Below, piece after piece: positions 1-10,235 of a stretch of 23,803 bases of DNA. Both the position numbers and the translations under genes were made by a program. The notes beneath the pieces were generated by a model, which did not search any database, was not told the origin of the DNA, and saw only the letters and a list, made by a program, of their open reading frames with translations. The stretch comes from Saccoglossus kowalevskii (Eukaryota > Hemichordata > Enteropneusta > Harrimaniidae), in contig NW_003120927.1 in NCBI RefSeq assembly GCF_000003605.2, forward strand, positions 315,756-339,558, given 5' to 3'. Numbering within the stretch: position 1 is the first letter of the stretch; each line of letters begins with the position of its first letter.

Positions 1-448
1 ACCAACGCGTATGTGTGTAAACATATTGACACTGACAAGTGTGTTTTACCATGCATATTGACGCATGCGTGTTAACATGTTGACACTGACAAGTGTGTAT
101 TACCATGTATGTTGGCGCAGGCTTGTGGACATGTTGACACTGACAACTGTGTATTATCATGCGCCAACGCGTATGTGTGTAAACATGTTGACACTGACAA
201 GTGTGTTTTACCATGCATATTGACGCATGCGTGTTAACATGTTGACACTGACAAGTGTGTATTACCATGTATGTTGACGCATGCGTGTTGACAACTGTGT
301 ATTATCATGCACCAACGCGTATGTGTGTAAACATGTTGACACTTATAAGTGTGTATCACCATGTATGAGTGTTAACATGTTGACTTGTAAGTTGATATTT
401 GTATGTAGCAACGTTGATAAGTGTGTGGTAACATGTTTGTTCACGCGC
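1..448. repeat. Higher-order minisatellite, about 54-bp monomers in a 162-bp super-unit
   Basis: Monomers of 60, 54 and 48 bases alternate to make a 162-base super-unit. Each monomer carries the core GTTGACACTGACAA (one copy has ATTGACACTGACAA). Super-units start at 1 (ACCAACGCG), 163 (GCCAACGCG) and 311 (ACCAACGCG). The second super-unit lost about 14 bases from its short monomer, so the third begins after 148 bases. Copies become degenerate after about 370 and fade near 448. The array touches the left edge, so its full size is unknown. A short open frame at 281-523 reads through it with many Cys and Val residues; this is a by-product of the repeat and not a gene. Confidence 0.93.
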
Positions 449-1962
449 ACATGCGGGGAAAAGCAGGTGGATGAACTTAAACGCCCACACATTTGTTTAT
501 GCAAGAATTCATACATACGTTGATGCCATCAGAGAGTGACGTTGCAATCTCTTTGCAAGCAATTCGTTCATATACTATTCAGCTTAAACATAATGTTTTC
601 AAAATCTCTCTAAACGGCCTTGAATGGAAGGGATTCCCTTTCACACATGCCCGGTAAACAGTTATTGGATTAGGCGTATTTAATTGGGGTCACGGCCCTA
701 ATACTATGTGTATACTCGTAAGAAGAACAAACACACTACCGCCCGTTCTTACGCCTCACACAGTGCGTGCCACCCTTCATTCGTAGTGATATAATTGGTA
801 TGTACACATGTTTTAGTTATTGCTCAACACGCTCTGATTTAAATTATTAAAATTATTGCAATATCACATGATAGCGATACAATACATCTATAAATAATAT
901 CCGATGTATAGCTTATGCCATCTATCGTTGAAGGGTGAACTAGACTTGGGCCGCTATACTTAATTTGGCATATTGAGGGGAAAATCATTAAAATGGGGTA
1001 GTAGTTTCTATGGAAACTGAGCTGAGAATGCCTGTGTCATATTCTAATTATTACGAGCAGGTTGACTGACCTTTCTATGGTGACACCTCTTTACGAGCGA
1101 GTACGTTCTTATTTTATTTTCTATTTCCATCACGCGTTCTCGGCGTTATAATGTTAAGAGACCGTGCCTGGTCTTGCCGGCGGTTGGTAACTTATCACTC
1201 TCATTCAGTATTCGAAACTGGTTTAGTATTCATATTAGCTTAGTGTTTATTGCATAACTCATTGGAAGCGTACTAAAAAGGGATTCCGAATACTGCGCTA
1301 CTCATTGAATAAGCCAACAATTAAACTACACACGTATAATTACAACCTGTATTGAAGTGAATATATATTAATAAAAGCATTATTGTTACATTGTATTTGC
1401 GCTTTTTCTGTATATTCTCTATTCACCACGGAACGTATGGCGCTTCTGGGTTCGATTTTGCTTTCATACATAGGAAAAACCCGTTACTATGTATGTAGAT
1501 AGAAGACAACCGCAGGGCAGAATATGCTAATCGCGCCGGGTAAACAGTATCGGATATTTTTTGAACAAATATGAGCGAGTGAAAATTAATTTCAGGCTGT
1601 GTCGGAAATTGTAACCCAATGCTGATGTTAGCTGTCCATGGTGAATTGTTTTGAAACACGGACTGGTTACTGAACATAACGATTCGCCAAAATACTCTGT
1701 AGGCTGTAAAGATATTAATTATTCACCGGGCTTCACTTCGCTTTTTTCGTTTGATTTGCAAAGTCCGCCAAATTAGTCCATGCAAACATGTGAAATTAAA
1801 ATAGATCTGGCTAATTCGTTAACATGAATATAAAAAAATTAAAAAATATAAATGGTTTTACAGTACTCAATTTGTTTACACATTAGAAAACAAACCTTGG
1901 GTACTTAAAAAAACAACATTTGACTCATCAAGACAGTCGATCATTCGGTTCGTAGTGACTTT
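449..1962. other. Non-coding stretch, no gene seen
   Basis: No open frame here has a recognisable domain or a convincing splice-site frame. The longest is an 84-codon frame on the minus strand near 1423-1677, with no family resemblance. The only structured element I noticed is a palindromic GTTTC-TATG-GAAAC at 1004-1017, which resembles an RFX X-box. Confidence 0.6.
1004..1017. promoter_or_regulatory. X-box-like palindrome
   Basis: GTTTCTATGGAAAC is a perfect 5-base inverted repeat around TATG. It resembles the RFX-family site (GTNRCC, short spacer, RGYAAC), with T in place of the inner C/G. Function is inferred only from the motif; no gene starts close by. Confidence 0.25.
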
Positions 1963-1997
1963 GATGATGATAATGATGATGATGATGATGATGATGA
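1963..1997. repeat. GAT/ATG trinucleotide microsatellite
   Basis: About eleven GAT units with one interruption (ATAATG near 1970). It lies in non-coding sequence. A much shorter GAT run is present near 21117. Confidence 0.95.
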
Positions 1998-2165
1998 AAT
2001 AATCAATGCGAATGCAGATATCTACTCACTGGTTATTAGTTACAGAACAGTTAATTAATAGAACATACATTTTCACGTCATTTTCGACAATTGCTCTACT
2101 CTATTTCAAGTTTCGTCACAACGCCTTAAAATACCCCCTCGGGCGATAATCCATACTGCTCCGTG

Positions 2166-2713
2166 TGACGTCACATAGCCGCGTCGTGATTGATCATGAG
2201 AATAATGTCAATATTATATTGTTATACATTACTCTTATAGCGATAGCAATTGATTCGCCAGGCATATTATGCATTATGCTAATGTGGTTGCCCTCTCTCT
2301 CGCGCGGGTTCTCTCTCTGTGTTTTACGCAGCTCACAGTCTTGTGTGTACCGACTGTTTAAAGCTAGTTGGAGCACAGCGTACGTGGCAGTCCTAGATTT
2401 TCCCTGTGCACACCGTGTCAATATCAGGGTTAAAAACATCACTAATGCTTTAACCGGTGACTATTTTACGGCGTAGCTCATGTAGCGTGGTTGTGTCGGC
2501 ATTCAACGTGGTGTCATAAAATTGCTTGTCAGATGAAACGTCAATGCGATTTCCGCCGTCCACATATAAGCTCGTGTTGATCCAACACACAGTACTATAC
2601 AACGTATCTCTCTCCCTCTCTTATTCTCTCGCGCACAGCATTATAAATCAGCTGCCGGTTGTGGTGAAATAACAACAACAACAACACAGCAACAACAACG
2701 AAACATGGTGAGT
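2166..2713 (+). promoter_or_regulatory. Candidate promoter and first exon ending ATG|GTGAGT
   Basis: Seen in order: a full palindromic CRE TGACGTCA at 2166-2173; a TATA-like ATATAAG at 2564-2570; a CT-rich run at about 2605-2632; a second TATA-like TATAAA at 2642-2647; a CAA-rich leader at about 2671-2700; ATG at 2705-2707 with A at -3; and at once GTGAGT at 2708-2713. This is the layout of a first exon that holds a short leader plus only the initiator codon, a pattern known in some tubulin and ribosomal protein genes. The next exon was not identified. It could instead be a leader exon of the receptor gene 4.4 kb downstream. A 103-codon frame (2165-2476) overlaps the upstream part without any family resemblance. 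All of this is inference from motifs. Confidence 0.35.
2670..2700 (+). repeat. CAA/ACA trinucleotide run
   Basis: Imperfect CAA repeats with one CACAG interruption lie just before the ATG at 2705. CAA-rich unstructured leaders are common in efficiently translated mRNAs, which fits a 5' UTR. A shorter CAA run also lies just before the receptor ATG (7061-7070). Confidence 0.8.
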
Positions 2714-3497
2714 CTTTAAACAATCTACGTTTAACGCAAGACAGACTGAAGATCATGTTGTTGTTTTTTTTGTTTTTTTTCTTCAAATCACTAAACTAGC
2801 CTCCTATTGATCAAATGTGATACATTGTTGCGATAACAAGCGGTGAATTGCTCGCAATATTGGTTGTAAAATCAGGTAATTTTTGTACAGATATACTGAT
2901 GATGACTGATAAAACTATCCACCTATTTGCATTACGTCTGACACAAAATAAACCGACAATGGAAACAGGTCAAACATGACACCAAATGAGATGGGTTTTC
3001 GATGTTGTGTGTTTAAGTCGGCGAATATCTATATACCGTGATTTGAACTGTATAATTTGCGCACACAACTGCTGTCGAATTAACATAGCTCTACGGTACA
3101 GCAAATACCTTAAAGATGGTGTTATACAAATTCAAAACTCATTGGTTATTCTCCTTTATATATGTTCTGACATGATGTCGATGTTTATAGTTGTTCTGAC
3201 ACGGTGCGAGCGTTTTGATTATTTATTTGGGAAAATAATGATCTTCTTATCAGTTCGGATGTTTCTATTCAATGTGTGTCGACGAGGGGACACTGAATAA
3301 TAAATACTTTATCACGTCTAATATTGTTACTCACCTTCTTCATGCCATATCCATTGACAGTTACGTGAGATGATTTTACCTTGTTTTTTATTGTCATTGA
3401 ATATCACTTGGTGTGATTTAATCGACCGTTGCATATATGTCGAATAGTTCCGTATGGCTGATATTCGGTTTTTATGACTCATACGTAGCGCACCGTC

Positions 3498-3530
3498 ACC
3501 AAAATACGGTCTTGCCGTATTTTTTTTGGT
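3498..3530. other. Hairpin, 12-bp stem with 5-base loop
   Basis: ACCAAAATACGG at 3498-3509 pairs with CCGTATTTT...GGT at 3515-3530, with four extra T in the right arm. The loop is TCTTG. It may be a remnant of a small inverted-repeat element or a chance palindrome. Confidence 0.7.
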
Positions 3531-4092
3531 TTTGACAAATAGAGAAAGCCGACTGATTGTGAAACGACGCAGCTCGTGTATACTAACAACTTTGGATGTC
3601 AGAGAAAAACGTCAAAAGCTATATATTCAACAATATACTAAGCGTGATTTCGAATTCAAGTAGGTCCACTCGTCATCTTTGTTTTTATTGCACCTTTTAA
3701 CACAAATGCTCGTCAGGACCGCTGAGTAGACTATTCTCCCACAAATTTGTCCTCCGATGTAATTCTGTATCAGTTGTAGCCAGTGGTGTGATACCTCTCG
3801 TTCTTGAATCTCCACTCAGACAATGTTTACTCTCAACTCTCAGGGGATTCCCTTTTCAGAAAGTAAAAATCGATGAGAAAAAGGTTTCCTATTCAAAGCA
3901 GTAATTCATCTCCGGCTATTAATGTCTACTAAAAATATATTAGTACAACATTTTACTATCGTCGTTTTTGCTCTCCGCGCACGAGTCTCGGACTGCCTCG
4001 TCAAATTCAGCATAATATTAAGGCGTATATTACTACATAACTGCTATAGGTAATTTAATATTATAGGATAGTGTGTCGAGCAACTTGAAATA

Positions 4093-4119
4093 GAGCACGG
4101 GTACGCACTGTACGTGCTC
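4093..4119. other. Short hairpin
   Basis: GAGCAC and GTAC (4093-4104, with two unpaired G between them) pair with GTACGTGCTC at 4110-4119 around the loop GCACT. No function can be assigned. Confidence 0.55.
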
Positions 4120-5994
4120 GTTATGCGCATCGTCCGAGCTCTGATAAATTTAGACAGCGAATCAGAGTTTACCATGTTTGTGTTCCTGGTGTGACATGCT
4201 GTAGATTGGAACGATGGAATGATAGCGCCGCTAGTATGCATTGTTTCTAACGATGTTTGTCTAGTTCCACGTCTCAAACATATAGATATGTTTCGAAAAC
4301 TGACGTTCCTATGAATAATATTGAAACGTAACTTTTTCCCCCTAAAACAGAGCTACTTTATCATTGCCTTCCTTTTTCACGTCAGTTGGACTCATTGTTC
4401 AGAAAAAAATACACGGAGGTCACTTGTACCGACCTCTGTTGTCACCTTACGAACCTTTACTATGCTTAAGTTTATAACTGATGTCGACCGCCAAATAGAT
4501 TTCTCTCCAAACATTGGATGACACGTGCATGTGACAATCGATCCTGTGTCTGTGTGTGCTTACTTACTTCTATAGGCAATATCGCGGTAACCTAATTATT
4601 AATACAACATTGTAGCACGATAATGACGGATAATGATAAAGCATTGGTGCTGCCTCCGATGTTCTAGAAATGTGAAACTACAGAATGTATTCGAATATGC
4701 CGTATATGACAAGTAATTCTTTAAATATAGTGTGAACGGCGACGGTAACACATTCTCAATCGCTGGAACCGACGCAATTCACCATGCCCGTACGTGTAAT
4801 ATTCACCTTCTTTATAATTACAATGGGTAACATTCACTTTAATTAGAAACGTACATAGTAGAACTATGTTTTATTCTCTTAGGGACGTGGTTTCAAAGGC
4901 GGCACTCTTTGGCCATATGGTATCTATCTACGAAAGCGCCGTGTGTATGTACTGTGTGTATTTGTTTATAACGGTTCATGGAACCATATATATGGGGAAT
5001 TTTTACAAGGGTATAATATGTTCCTAGTTTTTATTTAATGTTGTTACGTGCAAGCGTTGTTCATGGTACATGAACAGATCTAGTACATACATGCCCTAAG
5101 GTAAAATGAGCCCAATACAATGCTCTCATTATTCCCAAGGCGGCGCCACCATCAGGTCTCAGTCACCATGTCTTACAACCAATATATCAAAGAATTACTG
5201 TAATCTCCAGCAAAGAATTATCTCATCGATAATCTCTTCTTAAAATATTTACATAAACAGAAATGAACACATATTGGTAGATAAGTACAGCTATACGAAT
5301 GAATAATTGTTAGAATATATTGATCGCTGTATTATACTCCACATGTTTGTGTTTTTATTTAAGTGCACACACACACGCATGCCCGGCCTTGTTATTCACA
5401 GTTCCGCCATACTATCTTTTTCTGTCCGGTCAATTCGCTGAAAATAATCATCCGACATCGCCCTGTACGTGTTCCGAAGGGTATCGATCACATTAACAGG
5501 CATACGACTCTCCACAAAAAAAAAGATGTCTCAATGTCTCATGCTGGATTCACTCGAAAAAGGTCATCTTCTGATCTGTCAAATGCAGATAATGAACGTA
5601 GGTATTTTGGCCCAGAATCCTTTGCGAGCTCTTGCTCAGAAAAATACATAAAAGATGTGCATGGACAACATTGACAATTTTATTACGGAAATTAGAATTG
5701 TTTGTAAGATTCTATTTTATATGTGATTCCCTAAAATCGACGCGTCTAGATTGCAAAACACATTCTATATGACAGTATACACGTTCAAAAAATTGCGCTT
5801 CTTGTGTATCACTCCGCGTTTTCCAATGAAAATCATACGATTTCAGAAGTTTAATTGATACACATACATTTGATATCATTCTAATAGCCCAGGAACCACG
5901 CACTTCATCCAGACAAAAGTGCTGAATGCGTGAGTCTACATATATCAAATGTAATTCAGTATTGTTGCTAACAATTCAAATATTTACCGTGTTA

Positions 5995-6068
5995 TTATGT
6001 CACTAGACATAAGTACGCCCCCACCGAATAAGCATACGTGAATAGTGGGCGTTATTGGATTCTAGTGG
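5995..6068. repeat. Imperfect inverted repeat enclosing a perfect small hairpin
   Basis: The arm at 6001-6024 (CACTAGA ... ACGCCCCCAC) matches the reverse complement of 6045-6068 imperfectly, sharing the CACTAGA end and the ACGCCC..CAC end with gaps between. Overlapping the left arm is a perfect 7-4-7 hairpin TTATGTC-ACTA-GACATAA at 5995-6012. The pair would fold into a cruciform of about 70 bases. It could be a decayed miniature transposon. Confidence 0.5.
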
Positions 6069-6584
6069 AGCGGTAATTCCGTGTGAATAATTGTCAGTTA
6101 ACCTCGGGAAAATCATTACTGGAATGGTGTGCCTACGAACAATAATAGAAGTCACTAATCACAGACCGTAAATCTAATGCATGGCTTCATTTTCGGTATA
6201 CATTGATTCAGTGCGGTTAAAACCTTTAATGTCTTCCAATATTGATTGAGGCTGTCAAACAAATTGACCCCCTCTGCGTCTTGATGGAATTCTTCGTTTG
6301 AGAACTGTTGGCTACAGCAATTATGATCTCATGTGAGGGCTTGGTAACCGGCGATCTTGATGCACAAGCATGTAATTCTTTAATATACGTGTTTATTATG
6401 TGCAATGCGCGCATGGTATAAGTACATATTGCAGTTATTGTACGATCAGCGATCAATTTTAAATTAATTTCATGTTCTTTGCTTAAACCAACACAAAGAA
6501 AGTCGGCTTTAGGTGTTTGTTTTGAGTATAATCCGTAATAGCTTGATATATACATATAATTACAGTTAAGCTCTCAAGCTAGCT

Positions 6585-6702
6585 ATCTCTATCTCTCTCT
6601 CCCTCTCTCTCTCTATCTCTCTCTCTCTCCCTCTCTCTCTCTTTCTCTCTCTCTCCCTCTCTCTCTCTATCTCTCTCTCCCCCCTCTCTCTCTCTTCTTT
6701 TC
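6585..6702. repeat. CT-rich (GA on the other strand) microsatellite
   Basis: About 118 bases of CT dinucleotides interrupted by CTAT, CCCT and CTTT units. It lies about 375 bases upstream of the receptor ATG. CT/GA tracts near animal promoters can bind GAGA-type factors and exclude nucleosomes, but nothing here proves a role. Confidence 0.95.
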
Positions 6703-6966
6703 CGTAACATGAATGCGCTGTGGGACTATACATGCCGTAAACCACAGTGATAGAGGGACTGTGCGTAAACTAACACAACAAAGCGTCATAATATCACGCC
6801 ATTGTTGGTAGCTTAGTGGTGTTACCCACATATGTTACTCTTACATACAGCAGACCATATACAAAGAGAGCTGTGTGAAAATCATATACCTAGGCAGCGA
6901 AAGGAGCCGTCTATATTAATGAAGATTGACATGTAATATTGGGGTAATTTTCTTATTGATCATTAG

Positions 6967-7075
6967 GATGGACATACTGGTAGAAGCCGCTGACTGAGAT
7001 ACAAGCTCCCGATTAGATCATCTACAGCGGTACGTTTGGAACAAAGCTATATCCTGCACGACAACAACAATAACG
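6967..7075 (+). promoter_or_regulatory. Probable 5' leader of the receptor mRNA, with in-frame upstream ORF
   Basis: An AG at 6965-6966 follows a T-rich run (TTTTCTTATTGATCATTAG) and may be a splice acceptor, which would start the exon at 6967. Directly after it, ATG at 6968 with A at -3 and G at +4 opens a nine-codon upstream ORF that stops with TGA at 6995-6997. That is in frame with the main start at 7076 and 78 bases before it. If transcribed, the uORF could lower translation of the receptor. A second, weaker AG at 7027 (CTACAG) would leave the frame open from 7028 into the receptor. The transcription start is not identifiable from sequence. Confidence 0.35.
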
Positions 7076-7543
7076 ATGGAGGTAGCCAACTATTCTTCCG
7101 GAATGAGCCTCCCAGGTTTAACACTCGGACCATTCGCGCAGGATACCATGTATATGTATCGCAACAACTCTGTTAGCTGGGACCCTTCCATTGGGGACAG
7201 TCTTTTGCACAATGTATCGGTGTCTAACAGCACCGCGAATACTACTGATATCTCACCGCCTATCGTGGAACGCCCTGACGGTGCCGGCGGGCTTGAAATA
7301 ACACTTGTGCCCATCTTTTTTGCTATGATAGTTTTCATCGGGGTGACTGGTAATTCTATTGTATTGTATATTATACTTAAGCATAAGGAGATGCAGACTG
7401 TGACCAACTACTATATAGCTAACCTAGCCTTGGCAGATATAACGTTTCTGGTAATCTGTACCACGTCTACCGCTGCCTTGTACGCCACGCCTCAGTGGTA
7501 CCTCGGAGACTTCACCTGTCGATTCGCTGGATATATGCAGTAT
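7076..7543 (+). CDS. Kisspeptin receptor-like class A GPCR, first coding exon (partial gene)
   Basis: This exon encodes the first 156 residues of a rhodopsin-family neuropeptide receptor of the plasma membrane, expected to signal through a G protein (Gq in vertebrate KISS1R). Residues 1-73 form an extracellular N-terminus without a signal peptide but with five N-glycosylation sequons (N5, N30, N46, N51, N55). TM1 spans about 74-100 with the GN motif at G92-N93. TM2 spans about 108-133 with NLALAD, giving D121 at position 2.50. ECL1 has W141-x-x-G144, and C148 is the TM3 disulfide cysteine. The run TVTNYYIANLA, then TFL, TA-LY and W-LGDF-C-F matches the kisspeptin receptor pattern better than galanin or allatostatin-A receptors. 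The ATG has A at -3 and G at +4, and an in-frame TGA lies at 6995. The exon ends TAT|GTAAGT, phase 0, just before TM3, where vertebrate KISS1R also has an intron as I recall. The human intron near codon 81 is absent here. TM3 to TM7 are not in this exon. Confidence 0.9.
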
Positions 7544-7549
7544 GTAAGT
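7544..7549 (+). other. Splice donor, phase 0
   Basis: GTAAGT follows codon 156 (TAT). Intron positions +1 to +6 are the consensus; the exonic -1 base is T and not the usual G. The receptor homology stops here: reading on adds 18 unrelated residues and a stop at 7598-7600, which supports an intron. Confidence 0.85.
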
Positions 7550-8098
7550 ATGAATTGGGTCTTAATACCCTATGTTCACTTCAATTTCAAATCCATTTGA
7601 CTATTACCGCCGTTAAATGCTTTGCCTTTATGTCTGAGGAAATGCTTGTTCTTGCCGATGGATCTACGCTATGGGGCGTATTAGCAGTCTTAACGTGGTT
7701 GTTGTCGGAACATGGATTTTTGCTGACGTTTGTAATGACACGGTGAATCAATGGCCTACCTATACAAAAATGCTCTTGTAGAAATAATGAATTTGGTTTG
7801 GGTAGAACGAGTAATTGCAGTCAGCCGCGTAAATTTTCATTAAAAAACAATTTCCGAGCTATCTTAGCGTCTGTGGACAATGAAAACCATTCAATTCATG
7901 TGACAGCTTAAAATATCACCCTAGCACATTTTAATAGCTAAGCCCCGCAATTCGCACTGGGTAACGTGCGTTGAGTAGACTGCTGCGGAAATAGAAATTA
8001 GACGCATACAAGTACATTGATGGAAAGCGAGTAATTACTAAATTGCTACGAGAGCTTATTCGAATATCACTGACATACAGCTCTAGTGGAAGATGTCT

Positions 8099-8153
8099 CC
8101 GCCCGCTGACGTCATCCATGGTCCTCGAGTGCAAATATTGGGCGCGTCACGTG
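8099..8153. promoter_or_regulatory. CRE, GC-box and E-box cluster in the receptor intron
   Basis: Within 55 bases there is CCGCCCGC (8099-8106), a full palindromic CRE TGACGTCA (8107-8114) and the palindromic E-box CACGTG (8148-8153), in a locally GC-richer patch. This is the make-up of an enhancer or internal promoter; no transcript evidence is available from sequence alone. Confidence 0.4.
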
Positions 8154-9510
8154 GCATCAAGCGACGTTGTTACTGACGAACCTGAAACAGCCGTACATTA
8201 ATAATCAAATCAAATAATCATCACATAGCACTGAGGTCAATGTCGATCTAATTAATGTAGATACTATAGTAACCTTGATGGCAGAAATGTGTACGACGTT
8301 CACTGATTCGAAAGGTGGAAAAATGAGAATGGGAATGGAAAGCATTTGACCTTTACCGTTCGTTTGATTATACTATTTTAATGCTAGATTGTTTGCCCCG
8401 ATCGTCGGCGTGGTTCGGTGAAACATTAACATACCTAATTATTTCTCGTCGACGTACTTCTCATGATGTTAGTAATTGTTTTACCTTTAGTATTATCGCA
8501 TTGTTATTGTTATTATTAATAAGCCTCGTCTTTAAATTCAGGCCACATACGACGCTTAATGGTGTAATGGTCATGCGATATGCATGGCTTTTGCTCGCTC
8601 TAACATCAATAATTGTAAATATCTGATATTATTGAAATATCACAGTGGCATAGGACTCCTTAGAGTTGTCAATGTCATGACCTTGTTTCCGAGGTCGAGG
8701 ATTGTGCGACTGCGTACACAGTATTAGTGTATCCAGTTGTTTTGTAGCCATTATTTCTCGCGCGCAGTAACTGGCTTATGTATTAATTAACACATTTCAC
8801 GGAAAATAGAATGCTTATTGTGTATATTGCGAATATCTCAGGAAATTCACTGGATGGTTTGCTCGTTTTTTAAGTGGAAAACAAATGACGTGTACTGCGG
8901 CTGGGTCCTGCTTGATTGTCTACGCACCAGAGTTTGCTTATTTACATATATCATAGCTGACGCAATTTTATGCAATTGACATTTAACCCTAAACTAAGTA
9001 TGTGATACGCATGGATGTGGTTTGAATTAGAAGAACGCTTGCGCAATCAATGCAACACACTCGTAACAGTCGTTCAGGCGTCGTTATTGACTACAAATTG
9101 GCGGTATCGGTTGCTGACTGCCACTCAATAACACATTGTTATGCTATTCATATTTGTGTTACTCCTTTTACAAACAGACGATTATAAATACTGATAGTTT
9201 CATTTGACTCAACTTTGAATCTTAGTGTAGAAAATACCATGGGACAGAGGGGGTGTTGTGAGAGCGTAGCCCGAAACATCATTAACTTGCTGTTTTAATT
9301 TAATTTGACGTAATAATCAAGGTCAACATAATTCACCACCAATGAATCGTTCTCAAATATCTATCTGTTGACACTGACCAATCAGAAGCCAGGACCACAC
9401 CGGCTTTACCACTTCATGGCATAAATTAACGCCACCCTTTCAACAACACCATGAAACATTCAGGCAGCTGTTCTAAAGTTTTTCGCGGAGAATTATGGCC
9501 AGTAACACGA

Positions 9511-9529
9511 TGACTGGTCTTACCAGTCA
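9511..9529. other. Perfect 8-bp hairpin
   Basis: TGACTGGT-CTT-ACCAGTCA is a perfect 8-base stem with a 3-base loop. No T-tract or other context suggests a specific function. Confidence 0.7.
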
Positions 9530-9861
9530 CAAATCGGTGTATAATTCCACAAAACCGATACAAATGAGTGATACTATTCAAGAAATCATTTTGGCAAATG
9601 TGTATCCTGATGCAATATTTTGCCACGATAACTCACATTGTTCCACGTAAAATACTATGTAAACCTAGGTATGTGTTCATGTATATTAAACAGACAATGA
9701 CGTTGATTATGTTATATTTACTATTAACAGGCAAACACATTGTTGAGGAGATTTCTAACCATTGCAATGAGCCTTATTTTTGCTGACAGCTCTATATATG
9801 CATATAGTATTTAATATATTCGTATTTTCTTATCAAAGCTTGTATATTTCATCAACTGTAT

Positions 9862-9869
9862 TGACGTCA
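9862..9869. promoter_or_regulatory. Palindromic CRE
   Basis: Full TGACGTCA, the CREB/ATF site, inside the receptor intron. It is one of four in the window. Confidence 0.4.
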
Positions 9870-10221
9870 TTTCCCATATTTATTTATATTAGAAGTTGAC
9901 ATCTGTCAAACATGCGCATCCAATGTGTAATGTAGTCGTATTTTAGATTCTACAAACCGGTGACAGGTGACCAATATTTTATATCGTGGCCCTATTTCGT
10001 AATCAGCTTCCTGAATACCCACAATTTATTGCAAGATTTGGCTTCGGCACGAACAAGAATTTTGGCTAAATGATTACAATGTGTACGATCAAACTCACGG
10101 TGGTAATCTAGGGCAGCTTTTCCATAGTTTCGCTATGTTTACTGTCTTCCTTCTCAAAATCGATGTACAACCGGTAATATAGAGAGAGTCCAAATATAAA
10201 CGAATCTACAAGCTCCACGGC

Positions 10222-10235
10222 GTTACCGTGGTAAC
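10222..10235. promoter_or_regulatory. RFX X-box-like palindrome
   Basis: GTTACC-GT-GGTAAC is a perfect 6-2-6 inverted repeat that fits the RFX X-box consensus (GTNRCC, 0-3 bases, RGYAAC). RFX factors control ciliary and neuronal genes in animals. Here it lies inside the receptor intron. Confidence 0.45.

Larger units (their letters stand above)
2714..6584. other. Long stretch without a convincing gene
   Basis: Open frames up to 109 codons occur (for example minus strand 6226-6555) but none has a recognisable domain or a supported exon structure. The stretch holds several hairpins listed separately, a POU octamer ATTTGCAT at 2925-2932, and, on the minus strand, a donor-like GTGAGT preceded by ATGAAGAAG (complement of 3329-3343) that lacks other support. 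If the 2705 exon belongs to the receptor gene, this is its first intron. Confidence 0.5.

Noticed and set aside
281-523. 80-codon Cys/Val-rich open frame on the + strand
   Set aside because: It lies in the minisatellite and its residues follow the repeat unit; no protein family resemblance.
2165-2476. 103-codon + strand frame and an overlapping 82-codon minus-strand frame
   Set aside because: Both are open in the same place, neither has a domain, and the zone looks more like promoter sequence.
3329-3343. Minus-strand ATGAAGAAG followed by GTGAGT, a possible first exon
   Set aside because: No promoter motifs upstream and no downstream exon on the minus strand were recognised.
6226-6555. 109-codon minus-strand frame
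   Set aside because: The longest frame other than the receptor exon, but no recognisable motif, no supporting splice sites and unremarkable composition.
7090-7407. 105-codon minus-strand frame
   Set aside because: Antisense shadow of the receptor exon.
7640-7746. Hydrophobic stretch after the receptor exon that resembles a membrane helix
   Set aside because: It is in a different frame from the receptor, has no acceptor in front and does not match TM3 or TM4 of the family.
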